A DNA stretch of 64,000 bases from Paenibacillus sp. JNUCC-31 (GTDB taxonomy: Bacteria; Bacillota; Bacilli; Paenibacillales; Paenibacillaceae): positions 5,084,001-5,148,000 of the forward strand of contig NZ_CP062165.1 in assembly GCF_014844075.1 (NCBI RefSeq). Reading direction: 5' to 3'. Made by a program: the position numbers and the translations under genes. The notes below the pieces were generated by a model, which was not told where the DNA came from, ran no database searches, and saw only the letters and a list, made by a program, of their open reading frames with translations. Each line of letters starts with the position of its first letter. Within the stretch, counting starts at the first letter, position 1. This document shows, in pieces, positions 39,831 to 49,191 of the stretch.

Positions 39831-40159
39831 TCCATCCAGCCTTGAGTGAAGATAGGTCGTGTTTATTATTTACCTCCAATTTATAATAGAGTGTTACTTC
39901 AATAGAAAGATAAGAGCAGTATGTAATTACATAGGTTGAGTTGTTATCTGTATTTACTATGAAGATTTTGGATGGATTTTACATCCGACCCGGGACTGAT
40001 TTTGTTACCAAATAGGTGTATTGCGACAATGACAATGGGATGCTTGTCAAACTAGTCCGCATATATCGAACAAGTCCCTCATAACATGTACTAATCAAGT
40101 AGGGGTTCTGCTGTACGCACAATCCTGAAGTGAAAACATGTGCTAAAGGGGATGATGTC

Positions 40160-41374
40160 ATGCGCCGAATATCATGGATGCTTGCCATGGTATTGGTCTT
40201 ATCGGCCTTACTTGCTGCGTGCGGGAAGAAGGATGCGGCAGCCGTGGTCAAAGATCTGAACGAAGTCGTAGGAGAAATGGAAAGTTATCAGGGGGCAGGC
40301 ATCATGACGCTGCATACCGGAGATACGCCGCAGCAGTACAAGGTCGAGGTATGGCATCAGAAGCCTTCGTATTATCGTATCGCGTTAACGAATGCCAAAA
40401 AGGATGTAACGCAAATTGTACTGCGCAATGATGAGGGGGTATTTGTCCTGACGCCGAGCCAGAACAAAAGCTTCCGTTTCCAGAGCAACTGGCCGGATAA
40501 CCAGGGCCAGGTTTACCTCTATGAGACGCTGATCCGCAGCATAACAGGTGACTCGACCCGCCAGTTTGCCGATGAGAAGGAGAGCTATGTATTCGACGTA
40601 GCTGCCAACTATAATACACATGCATTGGTCAGACAGAAAATATGGCTGAACAAAAGCGATTATGCACCGAAACAGGTAGAGGTTTCGGATTCGAATGCCA
40701 ATGTGGTCGTTGATGTGAAGTTCGATAGCTTCAAATTTGGTACCGAATTTGAGAAAGACGCTTTTGACATGCAGCGTAACATGACTGCAGCTACCCAAGA
40801 TGGCAGCAAGGCTGGTAACTCAGGCGCTGCTCCTGCTGAACAGACAGGTAAGGGGGATGGTAAAGAGCCTGCCAATCCTCAAGCTGCACCAGAACAAGGT
40901 TCTGAAGCGAATCCAAGTGGAACAGTTAGTGATGGACAGACGGGTGTGAGCGATAACACGGATCAGCAAGGTTCAGAAGATCCGGCCAGTGGTCAGGGGA
41001 CGGAAGAACCGACATCGGCCGAGCCGGAAGGTTCAGACAGCTTTGGAGTTATTCAGCCAACCTATGCACCGGAAGGTGTCAAACTGAAAGACGATCAGAT
41101 CGTGGAAGGATCAGGAGACTATTCGGTAATGCTTCGTTATGAAGGAACATATAATTACACGATTTTCGAAGCAAGGCCGCAGGACAGAGCCGTGTCGCTT
41201 GCACCATCCAGTGTAGTTGATCTTGGGTTCACTTTCGGGATGTTGAGTGGAGATGCCTTACAGACACTTACATGGATGACCGATGGGGTGGAGTACCGAA
41301 TTACCAGTGCAGATTTGCCTGTAAATGAGATGGTCCAAATTGCAACATCCATGCAGGAAGAGTCAGGGAAATGA
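40160..41374 (+). CDS. YdcC-like sporulation lipoprotein (LolA-like fold)
   Basis: 404 residues from ATG 40160. The lipobox ALLAACG gives lipidated Cys21. Residues about 25-210 match the YdcC/GerS-type LolA-like domain (VVKDLNEVVGEMESYQGAGIM in part, and QYKVEVWHQKPSYYRIAL). Residues about 212-295 are a low-complexity Gly/Ser/Glu/Gln/Pro insert. A C-terminal region (about 300-404, MLRYEGTYNYTIFEARP) resumes the conserved domain. In B. subtilis ydcC lies directly upstream of alr, as here. Clostridial GerS-family lipoproteins take part in spore cortex processing. The insert makes this protein longer than the B. subtilis homologue. Single gene with terminator. Confidence 0.82.
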   Translation: MRRISWMLAMVLVLSALLAACGKKDAAAVVKDLNEVVGEMESYQGAGIMTLHTGDTPQQYKVEVWHQKPSYYRIALTNAKKDVTQIVLRNDEGVFVLTPSQNKSFRFQSNWPDNQGQVYLYETLIRSITGDSTRQFADEKESYVFDVAANYNTHALVRQKIWLNKSDYAPKQVEVSDSNANVVVDVKFDSFKFGTEFEKDAFDMQRNMTAATQDGSKAGNSGAAPAEQTGKGDGKEPANPQAAPEQGSEANPSGTVSDGQTGVSDNTDQQGSEDPASGQGTEEPTSAEPEGSDSFGVIQPTYAPEGVKLKDDQIVEGSGDYSVMLRYEGTYNYTIFEARPQDRAVSLAPSSVVDLGFTFGMLSGDALQTLTWMTDGVEYRITSADLPVNEMVQIATSMQEESGK

Positions 41375-41413
41375 TTCCGAAAGTATAGTCGTCTTAACAT
41401 GAGGAATGCTAAG

Positions 41414-41447
41414 AAGCATCGGAGATATTATCTCCGGTGCTTTATTG
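41414..41447 (+). terminator. Intrinsic terminator after the YdcC-like gene
   Basis: AAGCATCGGAGATA pairs with TCTCCGGTGCTTT (41414-41443) with G-T pairs. The remaining gap to alr (41448-41843) holds a near-palindrome, TTGAATACAATTGTATCAA (41513-41531), possibly an operator, and otherwise nothing clear. Confidence 0.65.
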
Positions 41448-41843
41448 TATAGGCTGTGATCTTCCCTGTAAAATATCAGTGTTTTGTACCAATTCAGTTT
41501 AGTTGAATACAATTGTATCAACCTGCAACAACCTCGCGTAAGATGAATAAGAATGAATCTCTGTGCACTCAATAATGCAAAACAAATGCAAAACACGCTT
41601 CTACGCAGGAGGAACCGGGTAAATAATACCGTATAAGCAGATTAGTCATGTTATGGTGAGATGAATATCTCTTCATTTGTCTGGCTTATGGGTCTTATTC
41701 TGTGTTTTCCCCCGACTTCAGGATAACGCTCCTGTATGTGTTTTGGACTGCGGATCTTCAGCTCATTTGACAGTCACATGCTGGAGCATTACGATGGAGT
41801 CTGATGTGAGCCGGATTAAGATGACTAGAGAAGGTGACTTAAC

Positions 41844-43031
41844 GTGCAAGAACAATATCGGCCGACCCAAGCGGAGATCAATTTGGATCATTTGTGCAGC
41901 AACGTAGAAGCTTTCCGCGAAGCATTGCCGCAAGGCATGAAACTGCTCGCTTGTGTGAAGGCAAACGCCTATGGGCATGGAGCAGTGGAGACGGCCAGAG
42001 AACTGGAACGAGTTGGCGCGGATTACTTAAGTGTAGCTTTTCTTGACGAAGCGCTGGAATTGCGACAACACGGGATTACGCTTCCGATTCTCGTATTGGG
42101 TTATACACCGCCTGAAGGTATCGCTGAAGCCTGGAAACATGATGTAACCATTACGCTGTTCAGCAGGGAAGTACTCGAAGCAATCCACCATTTGGAGACA
42201 GGTACATCCCAGCGCAAGCTAAAGGTTCATATCAAAATCGACAGCGGCATGGGCAGGCTTGGCCTGTTGCCTGGCGAAGAAGCTCTGGCTTTCATACAGG
42301 AGGTCGCGGCCCTGGATCAGGTGATGCTGGAAGGCATGTTTACTCATTTTGCCAAAGCGGATGAAGAAGACAAGACCTATACACTGGAGCAGTATCGACG
42401 GTTCCGAGACGTGGTTGAAGCGCTTCGGGATCAGGGATGTGTCATCCCGATTATACATACGGCGAACAGTGCCGCCGCCATTGATACACCTGAATTGTCC
42501 TATGATATGGTACGCGTGGGGATCAGTCTATACGGACTGTATCCTTCGCCAGAGGTGAACCATCAGGTGGTGAAGCTGTCCCCGGTATTGACACTGAAAA
42601 CAAAGGCGGTTCTGGTCAAAACGCTGCCGCCCCAATGGGGTATCAGTTACGGAACCCGATATGTAACACAAGGGAATGAACGAATAGCGACATTGCCTAT
42701 CGGCTATGCAGATGGATTTTCAAGAATGCTGACAGGTAAAGCCCAAGTGCTTGTACGCGGCCGCCGCGTTCCCGTCGTCGGTACGATCTGCATGGATCAG
42801 TGTATGGTGTCGCTACAATCTTTTGCAGAAGAAGCAGAAGAAATTCAAGCCGGCGAAGAGGTTGTTCTCATCGGCCATCAGTCTGACGGCGTTATAACCG
42901 CAGATGAAGTGGCCACCCAGCTAGGTACGATTCCCTACGAAGTGATCTGCATGATGGCGCATCGAATTCCACGGGTTTATACCCGTGGTGGAGCAGTAGT
43001 CGCCAGAATCAATCCTCTTTTGACATCCTGA
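41844..43031 (+). CDS. alr: Alanine racemase
   Basis: 395 residues from GTG 41844 behind AAGGTGA. It is a PLP-dependent fold-type III enzyme that interconverts L- and D-alanine for peptidoglycan. PLP-binding Lys39 is in CVKANAYGHG. The second catalytic tyrosine is in WGISYGTRYVT, and the C-terminal domain has the usual GTICMDQCMV and MMAHRIPRVYTR motifs. Length is normal. It is followed by the ndoAI-ndoA antitoxin/toxin pair, as in B. subtilis, although 260 bases separate them. Confidence 0.95.
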   Translation: MQEQYRPTQAEINLDHLCSNVEAFREALPQGMKLLACVKANAYGHGAVETARELERVGADYLSVAFLDEALELRQHGITLPILVLGYTPPEGIAEAWKHDVTITLFSREVLEAIHHLETGTSQRKLKVHIKIDSGMGRLGLLPGEEALAFIQEVAALDQVMLEGMFTHFAKADEEDKTYTLEQYRRFRDVVEALRDQGCVIPIIHTANSAAAIDTPELSYDMVRVGISLYGLYPSPEVNHQVVKLSPVLTLKTKAVLVKTLPPQWGISYGTRYVTQGNERIATLPIGYADGFSRMLTGKAQVLVRGRRVPVVGTICMDQCMVSLQSFAEEAEEIQAGEEVVLIGHQSDGVITADEVATQLGTIPYEVICMMAHRIPRVYTRGGAVVARINPLLTS

Positions 43032-43151
43032 CAGGTCGACTGGACGCTATTTCCAGGAAACTTTTTTTCAGAACAGAAGGAAAACTGTCGGAGCATCTCG
43101 AATTATGAAGGATGACTGGGATGAAAAATCCTGAAAAGAGATGTTTGCTCT

Positions 43152-43180
43152 GTACGAATATTGTTCCCCGTGTTTATAAT
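43152..43180 (+). promoter_or_regulatory. Candidate promoter for ndoAI-ndoA
   Basis: TATAAT at 43175-43180 has a poor -35 (GTACGA, 43152-43157) at 17 bases. It would start transcription about 105 bases before ndoAI. Confidence 0.35.
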
Positions 43181-43292
43181 GGAGTACAGCATACTTGATA
43201 TACTCGGGGCATATATATTCCTTTGTATAAAAGTTCTGGAAAAACGTAATACTGGTTCACAATGGCGAAAGGTTTGTGGGGGTGGAAGAAAG

Positions 43293-43574
43293 GTGGCCAA
43301 CTTGCAGAACACCAAGCGGATCATGATCAGTTTGCCTGATTATCTTTTGCAGGAAGTGGATGGCATCGTAGCGCTGGAGAATTCCAACCGCAGCGAATTG
43401 ATTAGGCAGGCCATGAAGCTGTATTTGACGGAGCGTAAGAAACGTTACATCCGTGAATCAATGCAGCGAGGGTACATGGAGATGGCGAAGATTAACCTCA
43501 CCATGGCATCCGAGGCCTTTCACGCGGAGGAAGATGCGGACAGCACTCTGGACCGCTTAGTTAGCGGGGTGTAG
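43293..43574 (+). CDS. ndoAI: Antitoxin EndoAI (ribbon-helix-helix, MazE-equivalent)
   Basis: 93 residues from GTG 43293, the same length as B. subtilis EndoAI (YdcD). The N-terminal ribbon-helix-helix is KRIMISLPDYLLQEVDGIV (about 9-27) followed by RSELIRQAMKLYLTERK. The conserved C-terminal RRGYMEMAKINL-type segment (here QRGYMEMAKINL), which wraps the toxin, is intact. It neutralises the downstream EndoA ribonuclease and represses the operon. The toxin gene starts three bases after the stop. Confidence 0.93.
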   Translation: MANLQNTKRIMISLPDYLLQEVDGIVALENSNRSELIRQAMKLYLTERKKRYIRESMQRGYMEMAKINLTMASEAFHAEEDADSTLDRLVSGV

Positions 43575-43577
43575 ACA

Positions 43578-43928
43578 TTGATCGTAAAACGCGGTGATGT
43601 TTTTTTTGCGGATCTTTCTCCCGTTGTCGGTTCCGAGCAAGGCGGAGTCAGGCCGGTTCTGGTCATCCAGAATGACATCGGCAACCGGTTTAGTCCTACT
43701 TGTATTGTGGCGGCGATCACCGCCCAGATCCAAAAGGCAAAGCTGCCGACGCATGTGGAGATTGATGCGGCGGCACATGGCTTTGACCGGGACTCGGTTA
43801 TTTTGCTCGAACAAATACGGACAATTGATAAGCAGAGGCTGACCGACAAGATTACCCATCTGGACGAGGAGACCATGAAACTGGTCAACGAAGCCTTACA
43901 GATCAGCTTGGGCTTAATCGATTTTTAA
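43578..43928 (+). CDS. ndoA: mRNA interferase EndoA (MazF family toxin)
   Basis: 116 residues from TTG 43578, the same length as B. subtilis EndoA. It has the PemK/MazF fold signature at the N-terminus ([20 protein letters not shown]) with catalytic Arg in [12 protein letters not shown] and Thr in AAITAQIQ. Family members in Bacilli cleave RNA at UACAU. The adjacent antitoxin and alr are conserved neighbours. The toxin looks intact. In B. subtilis the rsbR-sigB operon follows; here an alpha-galactosidase gene does. Confidence 0.95.
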   Translation: MIVKRGDVFFADLSPVVGSEQGGVRPVLVIQNDIGNRFSPTCIVAAITAQIQKAKLPTHVEIDAAAHGFDRDSVILLEQIRTIDKQRLTDKITHLDEETMKLVNEALQISLGLIDF

Positions 43929-44020
43929 GGCAGCAGGCAGTTATTTCTTTGTTCTGCCGTGCTATCCGTTGACAATGGATGTTCCTTCACAGGAGCACAC
44001 AATTCAGAACGCAATCACAG

Positions 44021-44058
44021 GAGCGTACTACAGCCTCACGGCGGTGGTGCGCTCTTTT
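44021..44058 (+). terminator. Intrinsic terminator after ndoA
   Basis: GAGCGTAC (44021-44028) pairs with GTGCGCTC (44047-44054), with an inner GCC/GGC arm, followed by TTTT. Confidence 0.65.
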
Positions 44059-44102
44059 GATTAAAGCTCCTTGAAAGCGTAGAACATTGAGAGGCTTTTC
44101 GT

Positions 44103-44130
44103 TATAATGATACCTGAGAAACCGTTTACG
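44103..44130 (+). promoter_or_regulatory. -10 element and cre-like operator of the alpha-galactosidase gene
   Basis: TATAAT at 44103-44108 is followed by AGAAACCGTTTACG at 44117-44130. The latter matches the CcpA catabolite-response consensus TGWAANCGNTNWCA at 12 of 14 positions, missing only the two end bases. Its place just after the predicted transcription start is typical for glucose repression by CcpA. Confidence 0.55.
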
Positions 44131-44161
44131 CCAATCGACATATAGAGGTGGAGGAGAAATA

Positions 44162-46351
44162 ATGAGCATTTATATCGACCAGGGGAAACTTCAATTTCAT
44201 CTACAGACTCAAAAGGCAAGCTATGTATTTCAGGCACTGCCTTCAGGATATTTGGTACATTTGTATTATGGCAAAAGACTGCGTGACACCGATCTGAGCT
44301 GGCTTCACGTGCGCAAAGAGCGTGCTTCGTTCAGTCCGAACCCGGTACCCGAAGACCGGACGATCTCGTTCGATACCTTGCCGGTGGAACTGCCGGTATA
44401 CGGCACAAGTGATTTCCGTAATCCGGCCATCCAACTGGAGCTTGAGAATGGCTCGACAGTTTCGGAGTTTACGTATACAGGCCATCGATTGGTCAAAGGA
44501 AAGACAGCGCTTACTGGACTGCCAGCAACGTATGTTGAATCCGATGAAGAAGCAGAGACGCTGGTTATTGAGTTGGAAGACCGCGTTGCAGGCATCAAGA
44601 TCGAGCTTTCCTATACAGCCTTTACGGCATTTAATGCGATTACACGCTCGATGCGTATCGTTAATGAGAGCGCTACCTCAGTGAATGTGGTGCGTGCGCT
44701 CAGTTCTTCTGTTGATTTCCCGCATGCAGATTATGAATTGTTGCAATTGTCAGGAGCTTGGACACGGGAACGGGATATCGTTCGCAGACCGCTTGCTTCA
44801 GGCCTGCAAGGGATTGAAAGCCGTCGTGGTTCAAGTAGTCACCAGCAGAATCCATTTATTGCGCTAATGACACCAGGCACGGATGAAGATCAGGGTGAAG
44901 TTTACGGATTCAGTCTGGTCTACAGCGGCAGTTTTACCGCACAGGCGGAAGTGGATCAATTCCACACCACCCGTGTGTCACTCGGGATCAACCCGTTCGA
45001 GTTCAGCTGGAAGCTGGAGCCGCAGGAAGCATTCCAGACACCTGAGACCGTTATGGTCTATTCGGATGCAGGACTGGATGGCATGTCTCAGTCCTATCAT
45101 GAACTGTACCGGGAGCGTCTTGCACGTGGTCAGTTCCGCAATGCCGAACGTCCTGTTCTGGTTAACAACTGGGAAGCAACCTACTTTGGGTTCGATGCGG
45201 ACAAGATCGAACAGATAGCTCGCGCTGGACAGAAACTGGGCATTGAGCTGTTTGTTTTGGATGATGGCTGGTTTGGACATCGAGATAGTGACAACTCCTC
45301 GTTGGGCGACTGGATTGTCGATAAGAACAAATTGCCACAGGGTCTGGATGATCTGGCGAACCGCGTAACAGGTCTGGACATGCAGTTCGGATTGTGGTTT
45401 GAGCCTGAGATGATCTCACCAGACAGTGAGCTGTACCGTGCGCACCCGGACTGGTGTCTGCATGTACCTGATCGTCGCCGGACGGAAGGTCGTCAACAGC
45501 TGGTGCTCGATTTCTCCCGTCAGGATGTACGCGATGAGATTGTACGCATGTTAACGGATGTTCTTGGATCTGCACCGATCACTTATGTGAAATGGGACAT
45601 GAACCGGAATATGACGGAAGTGGGTTCGGCTTTACTTCCGGCAGACAGACAGCGCGAGACGGCGCACCGTTATATGCTCGGATTGTATGAAGTAATGGAA
45701 CGCATCACTTCATCCTTCCCGAATATTCTGTTCGAGAGCTGTTCGGGTGGTGGTGGCCGCTTCGATCCGGGTATGCTGTATTACATGCCGCAGACGTGGA
45801 CAAGCGACAATACGGATGCCATCTCCCGCTTGCGGATTCAATACGGTACGAGTCTTGTGTATCCGGTGAGTTCGATGGGTTCACATATTTCCGCGGTGCC
45901 GAATCATCAGGTGAACCGGATAACTTCCCTCGAGATTCGCGGCCATGTCGCGATGTCGGGCAACTTCGGATATGAGCTGGATTTGACCCGTTTTACAGAG
46001 GAAGAGAATGCTATCGTGAAGGCTCAGGTTGAGCTGTACAAGGAAATTAGGGGAACGATTCAATACGGAACGTTCCGTCGTTTGCTAAGTCCGTTTGAGG
46101 GGAATGAAACGGCCTGGATGTTTATTGCACCGGATGGCAGCGAAGCTGTTGTATTCTACTTCCGTGTGCTGTCCGAACCGAATGCACCGCTCCAGCGTCT
46201 GAAGCTGAAGGGTCTGGACCCTGATGCGGATTATCGTCTGAAAGGTGGCTCCGAGACATTTACCGGGGATGCGCTGATGTATGGCGGGATCTCGGTAGGA
46301 AGCGCATCAGGAGACTATCTGAGTGAATTGTTCCGGTTCGAGCGCGTCTAA
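44162..46351 (+). CDS. Alpha-galactosidase, glycoside hydrolase family 36
   Basis: 729 residues from ATG 44162, behind GGTGGAGGAG, the same length as the Geobacillus AgaN/AgaA enzymes. It has an N-terminal beta-supersandwich (about 1-330), a TIM barrel (about 330-640; VNNWEATYFGFD, VLDDGWFGHRDSDNSSLGDW) and a C-terminal beta domain. The nucleophile is Asp479 in YVKWDMNRN and the acid/base is Asp549 in TSDNTDAISRL. It has no signal peptide, so it hydrolyses imported melibiose or raffinose-type oligosaccharides inside the cell. It is a single gene with a cre-like site. It sits between ndoA and tex, where B. subtilis has the sigB operon. Confidence 0.94.
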   Translation: MSIYIDQGKLQFHLQTQKASYVFQALPSGYLVHLYYGKRLRDTDLSWLHVRKERASFSPNPVPEDRTISFDTLPVELPVYGTSDFRNPAIQLELENGSTVSEFTYTGHRLVKGKTALTGLPATYVESDEEAETLVIELEDRVAGIKIELSYTAFTAFNAITRSMRIVNESATSVNVVRALSSSVDFPHADYELLQLSGAWTRERDIVRRPLASGLQGIESRRGSSSHQQNPFIALMTPGTDEDQGEVYGFSLVYSGSFTAQAEVDQFHTTRVSLGINPFEFSWKLEPQEAFQTPETVMVYSDAGLDGMSQSYHELYRERLARGQFRNAERPVLVNNWEATYFGFDADKIEQIARAGQKLGIELFVLDDGWFGHRDSDNSSLGDWIVDKNKLPQGLDDLANRVTGLDMQFGLWFEPEMISPDSELYRAHPDWCLHVPDRRRTEGRQQLVLDFSRQDVRDEIVRMLTDVLGSAPITYVKWDMNRNMTEVGSALLPADRQRETAHRYMLGLYEVMERITSSFPNILFESCSGGGGRFDPGMLYYMPQTWTSDNTDAISRLRIQYGTSLVYPVSSMGSHISAVPNHQVNRITSLEIRGHVAMSGNFGYELDLTRFTEEENAIVKAQVELYKEIRGTIQYGTFRRLLSPFEGNETAWMFIAPDGSEAVVFYFRVLSEPNAPLQRLKLKGLDPDADYRLKGGSETFTGDALMYGGISVGSASGDYLSELFRFERV

Positions 46352-46371
46352 ATAAGTTGAACTACAGATTA

Positions 46372-46521
46372 TTTACACGGATACTACGATGACAGAACAA
46401 CCTTCCAATCGCTGTTATCCCCAGATTTTTTCGATTCCCTTTTCTCAAGGGGAAAATCCGGGGATAAAGGCGAACGCTTCGCTTTTTCAGGTTTTTTCTG
46501 TCCTCTCCGTCATCGTGTAAA
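46372..46521. repeat. Long palindromic interspersed repeat, copy B (inverted)
   Basis: Bounded by TTTACACG (46372-46379) and CGTGTAAA (46514-46521), 150 bp overall and in the opposite orientation to copies A and C. It contains CAATCGCTGTTATCCCC, the central GATTTTTTCG...GGGGAAAATCCGGGGATAA palindrome region, and AAGGCGAACGCTTCGC. It lies between the alpha-galactosidase and tex genes. Confidence 0.75.
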
Positions 46522-46571
46522 TGAGTAGTTTCACTTATTTAGAGTGCAGCTGCATATAAAGTCCTAATGAG

Positions 46572-46616
46572 CAAGACCGGACAGCGTCGCATTGACGTTT
46601 TTCGGTCTTTTTTTGA
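46572..46616 (+). terminator. Hairpin with T-run upstream of tex
   Basis: AAGACCG (46573-46579) pairs with CGGTCTT (46603-46609), with an inner CGTC/GACG arm, followed by seven Ts. It probably terminates transcripts reading through from the alpha-galactosidase gene. Confidence 0.65.
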
Positions 46617-46815
46617 CGTAATGGGGAAGGCTGGAGGAAGACGTAATTCTGTCAGAACTTGTATACCAGTGGAATGATGGAAATCTGGACGTGATTTTGT
46701 GATAATATAGGGTAGAGTGGTTGAATCAAATGGTTCAATCAAAATGTAATTACAGCAGCAAAGCTGCCCTGAAATGATTGTAACAAACGATTCAGGAAGG
46801 AAAGAGGGATTTATT

Positions 46816-49038
46816 TTGTCTGAACAGGAAACGGTTCTGGAACCCAATGAAGAAACAATAAAGGCGGAACGCCATGAACGAATCATCAAACAGGTAGCCA
46901 AGGAACTGTCACTGTCCTTGAAGCAGGTCCGCACCACGTCGGAGCTTCTGGACGAAGGCAATACGATTCCATTTATCGCCCGCTACCGTAAGGAAATGAC
47001 TGGAGAGCTGGATGAGAACCAGCTGCGGCTCATTGAAGAACGCATCGTTTACTTGCGCAATCTGGAAGACCGCAAAGTGGAAGTCATCCGTATTATAGAG
47101 GAACAAGGCAAGCTGACCGGAGAATTGAAACAGTCTATTACTCAGGCAGTCAAGCTGCAGGAAGTAGAGGACTTGTACCGTCCGTTTCGTCAGAAGCGGA
47201 AAACCCGTGCCAGTGTAGCGAAGGAAAAAGGTCTTGAACCACTCGCTGTATGGATCTGGGGTCAACCGAAACAAGGCAATGTCCTGGAGGAAGCTGCTCG
47301 TTATATCGATGCTGAACTTGGGGTAGAGGATGCTGAGGCTGCACTTCAAGGAGCCCAGGACATTCTGGCTGAGAATATTGCAGATGATGCTGCTATTCGT
47401 GCCTGGATTCGCCGTTACACATTGGATCATGGCATGCTGACTTCGGAAGCGAAGGATGCCGAACAGGAGTCTGTATACGAGAACTATTATGATTATCGTG
47501 AATTAGCCAAAAAAATGCCTCCTCACCGTATTCTCGCAATTAACCGCGGTGAACGTGAAAATATTTTGAAAGTGGGTCTGGAAGTGCAGCCTGAACCGGC
47601 TCATCGTCATATGGAAGGACAAATCATCAAGGGTGCATCTGCAGTGCAGGACATTTTGCGTGCTGTGATTGAAGATGCTTACAAACGATTGATTGCCCCT
47701 TCGATTGAGCGTGAGGTTCGTGCAGAATTGACGGAAAAAGGCGAAAACCAAGCGATATCCGTATTCTCGGCCAATCTTCGCAACCTGTTGCTTCAGCCGC
47801 CGATTCATGGCAAACGTGTGCTTGGTGTCGATCCTGCCTATCGTACCGGCTGTAAACTGGCCGTGGTCGACGATACGGGCAAGCTGCTGGAAGTGGCTGT
47901 TACGTACCCAACGCCACCACATAACAAGAAGCGTGAAGCTGCCGAGGTTTTCCATCGGATGATCAAGCAGTATGATATCGGATTGATTGTTATTGGTAAT
48001 GGTACCGGATCACGTGAAACAGAACAGTTTGTTGCCGAGATTATTCAGGAGAACGGGGACGAAAATCTCGTGTATCTGATTGTCAATGAAGCTGGGGCGA
48101 GTGTGTATTCTGCATCCAAGCTGGCCCAGGAAGAATTCCCGGATCTGGACGTTGCGGAGCGAAGCGCTGCTTCGATTGCCCGCCGGGTGCAGGATCCGCT
48201 GGCTGAGCTGGTTAAAATCGATCCCAAAGCCATTGGGGTAGGCCAATACCAACATGACGTATCCCAGAAAATATTGGAAGAAAGCTTGAAGGCTGTTGTG
48301 GAATCCGCAGTTAACCATGTGGGCGTGGATGTGAACACGGCTTCACCTTCACTGCTGTCCTATGTTGCGGGTGTAAATGCCACCATCGCCAAGAATATTG
48401 TAAAATATCGTGAAGAGAACGGCCGGTTCACGAATCGTCGCCAGCTGCAAAAGGTACCGCGTCTCGGTGCCAAAACCTATGAGCAATGTGTAGGCTTCAT
48501 GCGAATTGGTGAAGGCGAGAACCCGCTGGATCGCACACCGATTCACCCTGAATCGTATAAGGTCGTTGACCAGCTCTTTAAGGAGCTTCAGGTTGCGCTG
48601 GACAAGCTGGGCAGCAAGGAACTGTCTGTGCTCCTGTCTGAGCAACAACCGGAACAGCTGGCTGTGAAGCTGGATGTGGGTGTACCTACACTGCGTGACA
48701 TTCTGGACAGCTTGCAGCGTCCGGGTCGTGACCCGCGTGAGGAAATGCCGCTACCGATCTTCCGAACGGATGTGCTCAAAATTGAAGATTTGGTGGAAGG
48801 CATGGAACTGCAAGGTACGGTTCGTAACGTGATTGACTTTGGTGCCTTTGTTGACATCGGCATCAAGAGTGACGGACTTGTCCACATCTCACAGCTGAGT
48901 AACGGTTACGTCAAACATCCGATGGATGTTGTATCCGTTGGGGATAATGTAACGGTATGGGTGATGAATGTGGATACCAAAAAAGGCCGTGTCGGCCTCA
49001 CGATGAAGAAGCCTGCTTCTTCTCAGCAGTCTTCCTGA
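46816..49038 (+). CDS. tex: Tex-family RNA-binding transcription accessory protein
   Basis: 740 residues from TTG 46816, where GAAAGAGGG is well spaced; ATG 46774 has no site. It has the standard Tex arrangement. A helical N-terminal region (FIARYRKEMTGELDENQL) is followed by a YqgF/RuvC-like domain (about 325-450, GVDPAYRTGCKLAVVD), helix-hairpin-helix repeats (about 495-560) and a C-terminal S1 RNA-binding domain (about 655-725, GTVRNVIDFGAFVDIGI). The B. subtilis homologue is YdcI. It lies next to cmpA and sprT, as in B. subtilis. It is likely involved in transcription or translation quality control. A terminator follows. Confidence 0.94.
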   Translation: MSEQETVLEPNEETIKAERHERIIKQVAKELSLSLKQVRTTSELLDEGNTIPFIARYRKEMTGELDENQLRLIEERIVYLRNLEDRKVEVIRIIEEQGKLTGELKQSITQAVKLQEVEDLYRPFRQKRKTRASVAKEKGLEPLAVWIWGQPKQGNVLEEAARYIDAELGVEDAEAALQGAQDILAENIADDAAIRAWIRRYTLDHGMLTSEAKDAEQESVYENYYDYRELAKKMPPHRILAINRGERENILKVGLEVQPEPAHRHMEGQIIKGASAVQDILRAVIEDAYKRLIAPSIEREVRAELTEKGENQAISVFSANLRNLLLQPPIHGKRVLGVDPAYRTGCKLAVVDDTGKLLEVAVTYPTPPHNKKREAAEVFHRMIKQYDIGLIVIGNGTGSRETEQFVAEIIQENGDENLVYLIVNEAGASVYSASKLAQEEFPDLDVAERSAASIARRVQDPLAELVKIDPKAIGVGQYQHDVSQKILEESLKAVVESAVNHVGVDVNTASPSLLSYVAGVNATIAKNIVKYREENGRFTNRRQLQKVPRLGAKTYEQCVGFMRIGEGENPLDRTPIHPESYKVVDQLFKELQVALDKLGSKELSVLLSEQQPEQLAVKLDVGVPTLRDILDSLQRPGRDPREEMPLPIFRTDVLKIEDLVEGMELQGTVRNVIDFGAFVDIGIKSDGLVHISQLSNGYVKHPMDVVSVGDNVTVWVMNVDTKKGRVGLTMKKPASSQQSS

Positions 49039-49058
49039 TCCAACATAAAAGATCGGAG

Positions 49059-49092
49059 AACAGCCTTCCCTGTATTGGGAAGGCTGTTTGTT
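49059..49092 (+). terminator. Intrinsic terminator after tex
   Basis: AACAGCCTTCCC (49059-49070) pairs perfectly with GGGAAGGCTGTT (49077-49088), then a T-rich tail. Confidence 0.8.
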
Positions 49093-49191
49093 GTCAGCTA
49101 TAATACTACTGTTGCCCGTACTGTATTCTTCGAAGGAATTTTATGAAAGAAGTGAGAGCTTGAGGTGGACGAAAGAGAATGGCGTAAGATC

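Noticed and set aside
49126..49191. Additional small gene next to cmpA
   Set aside because: No ribosome site or conserved frame beyond the CmpA stop; treated as spacer.
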